Of a stretch of 25,540 nt of DNA, positions 1-6,881 are shown in pieces. The position numbers and the translations under genes were made by a program. The notes beneath the pieces were generated by a model that ran no database searches, was not told the DNA's origin, and was given only the letters and a program-made list of their open reading frames with translations. How positions within the stretch are numbered: position 1 is the first letter of the stretch; each line of letters starts with the position of its first letter. The stretch lies in IMG/VR virus record IMGVR_UViG_3300048919_000130, positions 1-25,540 of that record. One strand, given 5' to 3'. This stretch comes from a virus.

Positions 1-349
1 CAGTCACCAACTGGGACTGCTGATAAATGCTCGTCCCCGCCCCATCTGCATTATTCAGCAGATACATGAGCTTTTCGGGACCACTGAACGTCGGATCTTT
101 TCGGTACGCCAACCCAAGCAAGCCTATTTTCGTATTCCCCGTAATGGCGTAGAAAACCGCGCGGCTCAGGTAGTCCTCGTTGCGCTTACGGTTGCGCGAG
201 GATTTATCAGTCGGATCGAGGAACGGCAGATATTTATTGCCAGCATCCTTAACCGCCTCAGCCCCCTTGCAGAAATCGCGGTATTTCCGCCATGCAGCAG
301 AAGCCGCCCGGTGTTCTGGTCGAACCCAGGTGATGTCGTCGTTTGCCAT
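1..349 (-). CDS. DUF4055 family portal-like protein, N-terminal part
   Basis: This is a partial gene; the left edge of the window cuts it after about 116 codons. The translation starts MANDDITWVRPEHRAA and contains a YLPFLDPTD segment and an AVFYAITGNTKIGLLGLAYR segment. I recognise these as the start of DUF4055 proteins, which occupy the portal position behind TerL in many enterobacterial prophages and are thought to form the portal ring through which DNA is packaged. The start codon lies one base after the TGA of terL, so the two genes are translationally linked in the leftward late operon. The family assignment is from memory of the sequence type; the portal role is inferred from position. 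Confidence 0.75.
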   Translation of the reverse strand, partial: MANDDITWVRPEHRAASAAWRKYRDFCKGAEAVKDAGNKYLPFLDPTDKSSRNRKRNEDYLSRAVFYAITGNTKIGLLGLAYRKDPTFSGPEKLMYLLNNADGAGTSIYQQSQLVT

Positions 350-350
350 A

Positions 351-1673
351 TCAGAAAGTGGTGTCCATGGTGATTGAGTAGGCTGGTTTCACGATCGGGT
401 AATCCTTCACGATGAAGTACCCACCAGCGTCGTTGGGGTGATCGTTATCTGCTGACTTATCCGGTTCGCCGTTTGCCGCCCATATCTGCTGCTCGAGGCT
501 TTCGGTATAGACCGGGCAGTTCTGGACGTTCACCAGATACCGGCGTTCACCGTTAGCGTTGCAGAACATGGCGTTCATCGAGTTGATGCGGTCTTTAACC
601 GGCGGGTTAGCATCATCAACAATAACGCTGAACCCGGCGTCGTTAAGCTGAGCAATATCGGTCTTGCTGGCGTTCTGCGATTTACGCGAGTCGCCTGAGG
701 CATCCGGATAGATGTAAATCTCCCGGCTTTTAACATAGCGGCCATCCTCGTATCGCCAGAACTCCTCCTGAATGCGTTTGATCATCGCCGGGGTGTCGTA
801 GACCTTCACCAGCTCACGAACGGCGCGCGGCAGACTGTTACGTTTCACGTGAACAATCGCGGCCATTTTCCCCACGTTGAAGTCCATACCGATAAACAGT
901 GGATCGTTGTCCTGAATCTCGTCAGTGCAGTTATTCAGTTTACGGTTGAAGGTGTGGTAAATCGTCCCGCTGTTGAGGTTCGTGAACTTCCCGCGCAGAT
1001 ACGCCTGGATCAGCTCGTCCGGGTATGAGCTGAGCAATGACGGAATGTAATCGTCAGGGAGGTTCTTCGCATTGTCGAACGTGCTGGCCTGAATCAATCC
1101 GTACAGGGCAGCCAGTTCAGGCCTATCCCGCACCGCCTTCACGAATTGCTGATAGACGAACTTGAAGCCTTCCGGCGTGGTAGTGACATCGATACCGTTT
1201 CGCAGACCCGGAACGTTGTAACGCATACGCGCGATGATTTTTCGCCATGCCTGCTGCGCTTTCGCCGCCGGCATCACGTCCAGTTCATCGACCATCGCGT
1301 TACCGATTTTGAAACCTACAATCGAACCAGGTTTCTCCATCGAGCGGCAGATCGTTGTTCCGCGATAGCGTCGCCCCTCGTAGAAATGGACCTCCTTGTT
1401 TCCCTCGTTGATTTTCACGGTAAGGCCCCAGTCGTGGGCCACTTCCTCAACGGTGGGATAAAAGATGTCGCGGATCTGAGGGTACGTCGGCGCGAAGTAG
1501 CCCTGGTTAATCTTCGGGAACTCCCACATTCCCTTACAGATGCCGCCGCAGCCCACCCACGTCTTACCAGAACCGAAACCGGCGACGTAGGCTTTGAACT
1601 TGTGCTGCATCGCCAGGAAGCGTGCCTGCGGAATGTTAAGTGTCGGGCTGATCCCCATCATCTGCCCTCGCAT
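351..1673 (-). CDS. terL: Terminase large subunit (TerL)
   Basis: This is the packaging motor ATPase plus headful/cos nuclease. Walker A is GFGSGKT at residues 32-38 and Walker B is NAMVDE at 125-130. The C-terminal RNase H-like nuclease shows GMDFN (D265), YPDASG (D324) and a late acidic patch (D411/D415, followed by AGGYF). The 440-residue length is normal. The start is uncertain: the first ATG at 1673 has a weak ribosome site, whereas the ATG at 1658 has GAGGG six bases upstream and would give a protein starting MGISPTLNIPQ. Either start overlaps the end of terS, typical of coupled terminase genes. It works with TerS and the DUF4055 portal-like protein. Confidence 0.93.
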   Translation of the reverse strand: MRGQMMGISPTLNIPQARFLAMQHKFKAYVAGFGSGKTWVGCGGICKGMWEFPKINQGYFAPTYPQIRDIFYPTVEEVAHDWGLTVKINEGNKEVHFYEGRRYRGTTICRSMEKPGSIVGFKIGNAMVDELDVMPAAKAQQAWRKIIARMRYNVPGLRNGIDVTTTPEGFKFVYQQFVKAVRDRPELAALYGLIQASTFDNAKNLPDDYIPSLLSSYPDELIQAYLRGKFTNLNSGTIYHTFNRKLNNCTDEIQDNDPLFIGMDFNVGKMAAIVHVKRNSLPRAVRELVKVYDTPAMIKRIQEEFWRYEDGRYVKSREIYIYPDASGDSRKSQNASKTDIAQLNDAGFSVIVDDANPPVKDRINSMNAMFCNANGERRYLVNVQNCPVYTESLEQQIWAANGEPDKSADNDHPNDAGGYFIVKDYPIVKPAYSITMDTTF

Positions 1674-2625
1674 CCACTACGTTGATATTGATTTGCACTG
1701 GGGTTGGTTCATCGTCGTCACCATCACCGGCCAGCTCTTTGCGAAGTTTCTCGATCTCCAGCAACCGGCGGTCGATTTCGATTTGCTGTAGCTTCTGCCC
1801 GAACTCGCTATCCGCCAGGCCAAGCCGCTTCATCACCGCTTCGAACATACGCTCGCGGCTGATTGCGGTTATCTCGACGCCGTTCTTACCGACCTTCACG
1901 CCGGAGTATGCGAGCCGGGAAACCGCGGGGAGTTTGCGCGTATCAGGGAAGTAAGGCTGGCCAATGCCGTCACCATTACACCGCGGGCATTCTCGATTCG
2001 GCTCTCGGGTGTGGTCGTAGCCATAGCCGCCTGTGTCTTCTGGTTGCCGGGCTCCTTCCCTTCCCTCAGCCTTTGCTGTTTCCTCTTCAAACTCAACTGC
2101 ATCGCGCCACTGGTAGTGATGACCGAAACCCCAGCAGTAACGGCACGCCCCGCGGCGGTATTGTGAGAGTTGGTTTGCATCGAAAGTGGCGAGCTGCCAC
2201 ATCTGCGCAAGGACTTCATCAGCACTGCCAAGCGTGCGCGCAATGGAGGCTTTCTGATGCTGCGCAATGGCCTGCGCAACGTTAGGATTCGCTAAGAGCT
2301 GGCGGCCGTAGTTTGGGTCGCTATAACCTGCGCGCTCTGCGGCGGCTGTAGCATTCTGGTCCTTAAGATATTCAGCAACGAAGAGCTTTATCTTCGGACT
2401 CAAGTTGCTGCCCACCAGTTCTTCTGCACATTTTTCTGCTTGCGCACTGCGCACTTTCTTCTGCGCATTGATTTGCGCACTTTGCGCAGTAGGCTTTTTG
2501 ATGTATCGGCGGGCGGTAGCGTAGTTCAGCCCCTGCGCTTCACACCATTCCTTTGGTGATACGCCGGTTGCGGCATGGTCGGACAGGAACCGTTGCTGAA
2601 GCTCGCCCCAGTCCGGTTTTGCCAT
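1636..2625 (-). CDS. terS: Terminase small subunit (TerS), long form with zinc-finger-like insert
   Basis: TerS recognises phage DNA and recruits TerL. Residues 1-45 look like a helix-turn-helix (GVSPKEWCEAQGLNYATARRY). Residues 75-130 are the Terminase_2 core (LSPKIKLFVAEYLKDQNATA followed by AERAGYSDPNYG). A middle segment holds paired cysteines, CRYC near 161 and CPRC near 213, which suggests a DnaJ-like zinc knuckle. The C-terminus is acidic and charged, suiting a contact with TerL. At 329 residues it is about twice the usual TerS length. The start ATG at 2625 gives MAKPDWGELQQ. The stretch encoding AQSAQINAQKKVRSAQ contains a cluster of TGCGCA hexamers, listed separately. Confidence 0.9.
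   Translation of the reverse strand: MAKPDWGELQQRFLSDHAATGVSPKEWCEAQGLNYATARRYIKKPTAQSAQINAQKKVRSAQAEKCAEELVGSNLSPKIKLFVAEYLKDQNATAAAERAGYSDPNYGRQLLANPNVAQAIAQHQKASIARTLGSADEVLAQMWQLATFDANQLSQYRRGACRYCWGFGHHYQWRDAVEFEEETAKAEGREGARQPEDTGGYGYDHTREPNRECPRCNGDGIGQPYFPDTRKLPAVSRLAYSGVKVGKNGVEITAISRERMFEAVMKRLGLADSEFGQKLQQIEIDRRLLEIEKLRKELAGDGDDDEPTPVQININVVDARADDGDQPDT
2441..2488. repeat. Cluster of five TGCGCA hexamers inside terS, possible pac/cos recognition site
   Basis: The palindromic hexamer TGCGCA begins at 2441, 2448, 2462, 2474 and 2483. Three further copies lie at 2204, 2261 and 2273. On the coding strand several copies extend to GTGCGCA. Packaging recognition sites of headful phages such as P22 lie within the TerS gene, so this is a candidate binding site. 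The same bases encode a low-complexity SAQ/NAQ protein stretch, so protein-level repetition is the competing explanation. Confidence 0.35.
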
Positions 2626-2727
2626 GGTAAGAACCTATTGATGAACACGTTCCGCTTAGTGTTAGTCTTGCAACAATGTATACTGCGGACCCGAAAAATA
2701 TCTCAGCTAACAGATTATGAGGATGTT

Positions 2728-3606
2728 ATGGGAATTTCGAAAATCTCCCTTTTCTCTTTGAATTTAAGCTTATCTAAAAATGGAATAGTCATTGGATCTG
2801 GCACAGGTTTTTTCTATGAGCATGAGGAGGATTACTTCCTTATTACAAATTATCATGTATTTACAGGTAGAGAGCCCAAAAATCCAGAGTGCTTGCTTGA
2901 GGGTTATCCAGACTCACCTGATCGCATTTCTTTTGACATCCCTTACTTTGATGGGCAAGAGCATGGGGTTGTAGCCAACATTCATTTAAACATCGATGAA
3001 GATTCTATCTTTATAGAACACAAGGATAGAAGTAAAGGCATTGATTTGGTTGCTTTAAAAATAGACATTAGCGAGAGTCAGCGCTTTGCCATCACAACTC
3101 AAAAAGATATCGAATTAGTGGATGACATTGCAGTAAATGTCACTTCAAACTTATTTATTGTTGGATACCCGTGGGGGCAAAGTGTCTCACCAAATCTGCC
3201 AATATGGAAAAAGGGCACTATTGCTAGCGAGCCACAGCTTATTTTTGATGGAATTCAAAAAATTTACATAGATACATTCACCAACCCAGGCATGTCTGGC
3301 TCTCCTGTATTCGCAAGCGAAGACCGTGACGATTACATTTACAACCCAAAATATGAATCCTTATATAAAAAGAGTCTAACTGGTGACACGGAAGCGATAA
3401 GAAAAATTTCAGGCATTGAACCTAATAATATTAGACAGATTAGAAAATTTAAACATTTCAGATTGATGGGAATATATTCCGGTAGAATAACCTTTGCTTC
3501 AAAAGACCCTCAAATTGGTATTGTATGGCCATTACCTCTGTTAGAAGATTTATTAAGCAATGGGATTAAAACTCATCATCCTTACCCTCCAATTAAAACC
3601 ACTTAA
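2728..3606 (+). CDS. Trypsin-like serine protease (accessory gene)
   Basis: This 292-residue protein has the trypsin-like fold: GTGFFYEHEEDYFLITNYHV carries the catalytic histidine (H43), GIDLVALKI the aspartate (D106), and NPGMSGSPVF the serine (S190) with its oxyanion loop. I see no signal peptide or membrane segment, so it probably acts in the cytoplasm. The start at 2728 is chosen because GAGG lies five bases upstream; upstream in-frame codons run antisense into terS. The gene is AT-rich compared with terS and points against the late operon, as expected of an independently expressed moron. The substrate is unknown. Trypsin-like peptidases with this GxSGSP motif occur both as stand-alone proteins and as effectors in anti-phage systems; which applies here is not shown. 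Confidence 0.85.
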   Translation: MGISKISLFSLNLSLSKNGIVIGSGTGFFYEHEEDYFLITNYHVFTGREPKNPECLLEGYPDSPDRISFDIPYFDGQEHGVVANIHLNIDEDSIFIEHKDRSKGIDLVALKIDISESQRFAITTQKDIELVDDIAVNVTSNLFIVGYPWGQSVSPNLPIWKKGTIASEPQLIFDGIQKIYIDTFTNPGMSGSPVFASEDRDDYIYNPKYESLYKKSLTGDTEAIRKISGIEPNNIRQIRKFKHFRLMGIYSGRITFASKDPQIGIVWPLPLLEDLLSNGIKTHHPYPPIKTT

Positions 3607-3820
3607 TTGCATGGGTGTTATTATAACAAACTAAAACATCCTAGCCACTCATGGTCGAAGGCTGATTCCTTTTGAATGGCTAGGGTAATTTAGTAGAAAC
3701 TGAGTATCATTACCTTCTTTATGGTTTTTTGTGGGAATGCTTGTGGTCATCTACTAATAGTAATATTGCCATACCTATCAGCCTATCCATTGTGATGGCA
3801 AAAAAACCGCCTTGAGGCGG
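3607..3820. other. Intergenic stretch with an imperfect hairpin
   Basis: No gene is seen here. An inverted repeat CCTAGCCA/TGGCTAGG at 3640-3647 and 3677-3684, extended by a further TCA/TGA, follows the protease gene with a loop of about 20-30 bases. It lacks a T-tract, so it is at best a weak terminator or an mRNA 3' end structure. Confidence 0.4.
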
Positions 3821-3822
3821 TT
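3805..3822 (-). terminator. Rho-independent terminator of the small gene at 3821-4024
   Basis: On the minus strand the stem AACCGCC/GGCGGTT with a four-base loop is followed directly by a run of T. It starts at the TAA of the gene, so it ends leftward transcription before the oppositely oriented protease gene. Confidence 0.8.
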
Positions 3823-4024
3823 AAACTTTGTTGAATGCCACGCACTGTATCCTGAGGTTTTCTCTCAGCCTCTGTTTTTCAGCCATTAAGGACTCGAAGA
3901 TTTCAGATGAGGATTGTCCTCCATCGCAACTGTAGACTTCACCATACGAATACGCTGGTAAGAGTTCCCATGTGGTTGCATCGTAGGCATTCCATGAAAA
4001 AAACCATTGCTCTTTCTCTTCCAT
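3821..4024 (-). CDS. Small hypothetical protein, 67 aa
   Basis: I do not recognise this protein. It begins MEEKEQWFFSWNAYDATTWE, is rich in aromatic residues near the start, and ends in a basic helix (MAEKQRLRENLRIQCVAFNK). No membrane segment or known motif is visible. It is probably real: GGAGGGG sits just before the ATG and a clean terminator follows its stop. It lies in the leftward late direction between the terS remnant and the protease gene, a usual place for phage accessory genes. Confidence 0.65.
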   Translation of the reverse strand: MEEKEQWFFSWNAYDATTWELLPAYSYGEVYSCDGGQSSSEIFESLMAEKQRLRENLRIQCVAFNKV

Positions 4025-4315
4025 AACCCCTCCATATCACGAGGAGTTATTGTGCATTATCACAGGCACTCAGTGAATGCCTGCTGTAATGCCAGCCACA
4101 CTCTCGCAGTGGCCACGCTCATGCCCTTGAGTTGCTGTCGCTTCATCGCCGCTTATAATATAACCAGTGCGCGTATGGCCTTCGTGCTGCTTTACCGGAG
4201 CATGTTCCTTTATTTACCCTCACATCGGTATGTGCTGCACTGCCTTTCGGCGGCGGCCCAACCGCTTTACTACTTCAAATTGACTTTCCCTTCTGGCAGT
4301 TCGCCTGCCACGTTT
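4025..4315. other. Non-coding or decayed stretch downstream of the terS remnant
   Basis: No convincing gene is seen. The rightward open frame over 4007-4390 has no ribosome site and reads through the antisense of the terS remnant. A 28-codon leftward frame at 4060-4146 (starting MKRQQLKGMSVATARVW) is possible but unsupported. A short frame just after the remnant reads NVAGELPEGKVNLK and stops; it may be the tail of another lost gene. Confidence 0.4.
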
Positions 4316-4539
4316 TTGGTCTATCTCAACGAGACGATTCAGGGCGTATGTCGCATTTATGGTAACCAGATCATTGCGTTGAACTTTTAGTTCGGCAATT
4401 CTGTACAGGATTACAGGTTTTCGCACGCAGTGCGGTTAGCTGTCTTAGCGCTGTACCCCGCCCGAATAGCCGCTTGCGTGGCGTTTAAATCGATGAGGTA
4501 CTCGCGACAAAACATTTCTTGCTTGTCGGTGAGTGCCAT
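4316..4539 (-). pseudogene. Frameshifted remnant of a second terminase small subunit
   Basis: From the ATG at 4539 the minus strand reads MALTDKQEMFCREYLIDLNA, continues through TQAAIRAGYSAKTANRTACENL, then meets a stop. In the next frame the homology continues as KPVILYRIAELKVQRNDL and ATYALNRLVEIDQ, after which the family resemblance ends. This is the N-terminal half of a Terminase_2 TerS, clearly a different lineage from the intact terS at 1636-2625. The break fits a deletion of about ten bases between two AACCTG copies (intact genes of this type read ENLSKPVI). The C-terminal half is missing. It is a scar of an earlier packaging module. Confidence 0.75.
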
Positions 4540-4568
4540 TTTTTTCAGCTAATGAGTGAAATATATTT

Positions 4569-4832
4569 ATGAAAATGATGGTTAAGGAGTTAGACAGCCA
4601 CTCTTTCTATGTCACATTTGACACAAAGCAAGGCAGCGACATTAGAAGAATCAGCTTTAACATATCGAAATTAGAAGATGAGAATATTTCTCAATCTAAA
4701 ACAGCTAACTTCAGTGCATCAAGCTTGAACGATGCTCAGAGTAAATTAGAAGGATTCTTTGAGTTTGAGAATGAAGCTACGCGAAACGAAGTTATGAAAC
4801 CATTAATAAAACACTTTTCGCAGCCTTTATAG
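4569..4832 (+). CDS. Hypothetical protein, 87 aa
   Basis: I do not recognise this protein. It starts MKMMVKELDSHSFYVTFDTK and alternates strand-like and polar helical segments, with an FSASSLNDAQSKLEGFFEFE region and a basic C-terminal helix. No signal peptide or membrane segment is visible. It is AT-rich, rightward (against the late operon), and starts 29 bases from the start of the terS remnant on the other strand. The ribosome site is weak (GAGTGA), and a start at codon 4 is possible. Composition and orientation suggest an independently acquired moron. Confidence 0.5.
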   Translation: MKMMVKELDSHSFYVTFDTKQGSDIRRISFNISKLEDENISQSKTANFSASSLNDAQSKLEGFFEFENEATRNEVMKPLIKHFSQPL

Positions 4833-4876
4833 TTTTAACGAATTAGTTGCACGATGATCCGCACCAAGTAGGTCAT

Positions 4877-5071
4877 TTATGCACTTTTGCTAAGCGATTT
4901 CGGCACGAACTCCATCTTAAGCACGTCATCCGGCGCGAGGTATACCCAAGCGCCATCTTCCTTCGCCACTCCAATGAAGCCGTTGACAATTTCAGGTTGT
5001 GACCTGTTCATCAATCCTGCATGAGTTTCGCCGGATTTTGTTGTTACTGTTATGCGGTAGATGTCGGACAT
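4877..5071 (-). CDS. Small conserved phage protein, 64 aa
   Basis: The protein starts MSDIYRITVTTKSGETHAGL and continues with FIGVAKEDGAWVYLAPDDVL, a compact, probably all-beta domain. I believe similar proteins occur just upstream of terminase genes in many enterobacterial prophages; the function is unknown. AGAGAGG lies six bases before the ATG. It lies in the leftward late operon and would originally have preceded the terS gene that survives as the remnant at 4316-4539. Confidence 0.7.
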   Translation of the reverse strand: MSDIYRITVTTKSGETHAGLMNRSQPEIVNGFIGVAKEDGAWVYLAPDDVLKMEFVPKSLSKSA

Positions 5072-5145
5072 AGAGAACCTCTCTATCCGCGATCGAGGAT
5101 ATTTTCATTTTATCCCTGCAAGGGGATATCTAATTTAAACACTCA

Positions 5146-5243
5146 CTATAGAGTGGTCTCTTCTGTCCAACAGCGTTGGACATTCTGCGCTTGCCTTTAG
5201 AGACCACTATGGAAGCAGGACTTCCCCTGCTTCATCTCTATAG
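5146..5243 (+). ncRNA. Candidate C4/IsrK-like structured RNA leader
   Basis: About 100 bases contain nested inverted repeats. The outer pair is CTATAGAG (5146-5153) with CTCTATAG (5236-5243), the latter touching the AGGAGG ribosome site of the next ORF. Inside are AGTGGTCTCT (5152-5161) with AGAGACCACT (5199-5208), the hairpin GTCCAACAGCGTTGGAC (5165-5181), and GAAGCAGG/CCTGCTTC (5212-5233). This arrangement, followed by a roughly 45-codon ORF in a lambdoid late region, resembles C4 antisense RNAs of P1-like phages and the IsrK-Orf45 locus of Gifsy-1. The family match is from memory and needs a covariance search; the structures themselves are seen directly. No confident promoter was found. 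Confidence 0.5.
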
Positions 5244-5251
5244 GAGGTAAC

Positions 5252-5386
5252 ATGTTCACAGAATCATTAATTTCGCTGGTAATCGCCCTTGCACCATCAA
5301 TCAACGCGATCGTTAAAACCATCTGCCTGTCCATCTCATTGCGTCTTATTTCTCAACATTCCATTATCAAGCCCACCCGCAGATGA
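5252..5386 (+). CDS. Small hydrophobic peptide, 44 aa, downstream of the structured leader
   Basis: The sequence starts MFTESLISLVIALAPSINAI, continues VKTICLSISLRLI, and ends in a basic tail (KPTRR). One membrane-spanning helix with a positive C-terminus is likely. The ribosome site AGGAGG is optimal and partly overlaps the 3' arm of the outer leader stem, so translation is probably controlled by RNA folding. Size and position recall Orf45 behind IsrK in Gifsy-1; the shape also resembles type I toxin peptides. Neither role is demonstrated. It runs rightward, opposite to the late operon, and ends before a leftward terminator. Confidence 0.5.
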   Translation: MFTESLISLVIALAPSINAIVKTICLSISLRLISQHSIIKPTRR

Positions 5387-5402
5387 GCTTTGTAATGGCA
5401 AG

Positions 5403-5423
5403 AAAAAACCGCCCAAAAGCGGT
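5403..5423 (-). terminator. Rho-independent terminator after the second protease gene
   Basis: On the minus strand ACCGC/GCGGT with a six-base loop is followed by a run of T (5403-5408). It lies just after the stop of the protease gene at 5429. Confidence 0.7.
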
Positions 5424-5428
5424 CGGCT

Positions 5429-6313
5429 TTAAAGCCCCAAGATAGGCTTAAAGTCATTTAGCTTTTCAGCTTTGATAACCAATCCTAGATTCATCGTGAT
5501 TGTTGAGCGAACGACTTGTGTTGCAGCCGTTGGTACGTCAATAATTTCGATGTTCCCATTAACATTTGTTACCGGCCCGGCATAGAGCAAACCAAGGAAA
5601 ATTAATCTTTCCCCCATTGCAAGGCCGCCGTTAGTAGCAAATGAGCCTTGATTCATTATATAGACAGGAGAACCGCTAGAACCACCGAAGCAGGCCATGT
5701 CAATGAGGAATTCAGATTTACCTTTCCAATTTTCCATAGGTGATGAAGCTGTGATTCCCTTCCTTGTAACGGGTCTGTTGTTTACAGAATCCCATAACCC
5801 ATTAGGATATCCTGTCATGTAAACATCTTCTACAGGGGTAATGTAGTTGTTGCCCAGCGTCTGACGATCTGTAAAAAAGAAGATTTCTGGGTGAATGCCG
5901 CTTTCTTCCATCTCATTCAACCATCCACCTACAGGCAATACACATATATCCACATCTTCTTCAGGGTGCATAATGAACGCACTTTCACCCTGAGGAATGG
6001 TTAGGTCATAAAACTTTTTCTCTGGGTCAGCGCGGTTAGTGACGTTTAGCCGCAGTCTCACTTCTGAAGCACCATTTACAACATGCTTATTAGTTACCAA
6101 GAGAGGAAAAATATTTTCACTACCCTCAATAGTAAAGCAAAACCAGAAAGCAGTTCCTACCGAGGTTCCCTCCGGAGTATCACTTTCAACTCTAAGTGTA
6201 GACTTATAAATATCCTGACTAACTGGCATATCCATACTCCCCATCATTAAAATGGGGATCAATCTAGCATCAATCACAAAAGAATTACCTGATCTGTTCG
6301 ATGTATTAACCAT
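5429..6313 (-). CDS. Second trypsin-like serine protease
   Basis: The catalytic triad is visible: TNKHVV (H77), EDVDICVLPV (D122) and FGGSSGSPVY (S213). Apart from the active-site blocks it shares little with the protease at 2728-3606, so it is not a recent duplicate. The listed 294-residue start at 6313 has a poor ribosome site; ATG 6229 (MPVSQDIYKSTL) has GGGGAG seven bases upstream and is the better start, giving 266 residues. No signal peptide is present with that start, which suggests a cytoplasmic enzyme. It sits directly after Rz1 in the late direction and has its own terminator. Substrate and role (phage processing, host takeover or defence) are unknown. Confidence 0.82.
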   Translation of the reverse strand: MVNTSNRSGNSFVIDARLIPILMMGSMDMPVSQDIYKSTLRVESDTPEGTSVGTAFWFCFTIEGSENIFPLLVTNKHVVNGASEVRLRLNVTNRADPEKKFYDLTIPQGESAFIMHPEEDVDICVLPVGGWLNEMEESGIHPEIFFFTDRQTLGNNYITPVEDVYMTGYPNGLWDSVNNRPVTRKGITASSPMENWKGKSEFLIDMACFGGSSGSPVYIMNQGSFATNGGLAMGERLIFLGLLYAGPVTNVNGNIEIIDVPTAATQVVRSTITMNLGLVIKAEKLNDFKPILGL

Positions 6314-6349
6314 GAATATAAATCTTATTCATTCAGCAAAACAGTTTCT

Positions 6350-6613
6350 CTACGGGGAGGCGCGTGATACTTCAATCTTCCTGATACTGGCCTTATCCAA
6401 ATTGCATTGTCCCAACGCTGTATAGAGCTGTGCGTTTAACTCCAAGCTTGCCTGCCATGTGAACGGAACCACCATTCCGGGGATCGGCGTGTCTGCGGTA
6501 AGGTCAGCGCTTATCGGCACTTCCGGAGCCGGGACGTAAACTGTCTGCGTATTCCCGCAGGCTGTCAGCAGCGGCAGCAGGAACAAGCTGGCTAGCACAC
6601 GGATCGCCTTCAA
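6350..6613 (-). CDS. Rz1: Rz1-like outer-membrane spanin lipoprotein
   Basis: This gene is embedded out of frame in the 3' end of Rz, the classic spanin arrangement. A lipobox LLTAC follows the hydrophobic segment [10 protein letters not shown], so the protein should be cleaved and lipidated at that cysteine. The mature part is proline-rich ([10 protein letters not shown]), as in Rz1 proteins. I chose TTG at 6613 because AGGCAGG precedes it and gives a 19-residue signal peptide ([19 protein letters not shown]); ATG 6673 and an upstream codon at 6697 are in frame but would place 38-46 residues before the lipidated cysteine. With Rz it fuses the inner and outer membranes at lysis. Confidence 0.8.
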   Translation of the reverse strand: MKAIRVLASLFLLPLLTACGNTQTVYVPAPEVPISADLTADTPIPGMVVPFTWQASLELNAQLYTALGQCNLDKASIRKIEVSRASP

Positions 6614-6881
6614 GCGCCTGCCTGATGTAGACAATGCGCGTCTCGCCCTTTTGAGCCAGTTCGTTCTTTGCATTCTGGGTAGCCTGTGAAATGTCACGGA
6701 TGAGGTTCATCGCGGTAATGACGTTATTGGTGATGGCTTCTGATGCTTCAGCACGGACCGTTTCCTTATCGCGCTGGTCTTTGTAGGTGGTGGCGTTGTC
6801 GCGGTAGTGGTTAATCGCCCAAGCCATGGAAAGCAGCAGGCACATAACGACAGCGCAGAGGATTGCTGTTAATCGGCTCAT
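6504..6881 (-). CDS. Rz: Rz inner-membrane spanin
   Basis: The protein has an N-terminal transmembrane anchor ([20 protein letters not shown]) followed by a periplasmic helical, coiled-coil-like domain, the i-spanin pattern. The start ATG at 6881 overlaps the TGA of the endolysin gene (ATGA), giving 125 residues; an upstream TTG at 6899 is less likely. It pairs with Rz1, encoded in another frame within its 3' half, to disrupt the outer membrane in the last step of lysis. Confidence 0.88.
   Translation of the reverse strand: MSRLTAILCAVVMCLLLSMAWAINHYRDNATTYKDQRDKETVRAEASEAITNNVITAMNLIRDISQATQNAKNELAQKGETRIVYIRQALEGDPCASQLVPAAAADSLREYADSLRPGSGSADKR

Noticed and set aside
1146-1685. Rightward 179-codon frame within terL
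   Set aside because: It is the antisense shadow of terL, with no ribosome site and arginine/histidine-rich composition typical of shadow frames.
3640-3684. Inverted repeat after the first protease as a rho-independent terminator
   Set aside because: The loop is long and no T-tract follows; it is recorded only as a possible structure.
4007-4390. Rightward 127-codon open frame
   Set aside because: It has no ribosome site, an odd Cys/His/Ser-rich composition, and lies antisense to the terS remnant and the start of a better-supported gene.
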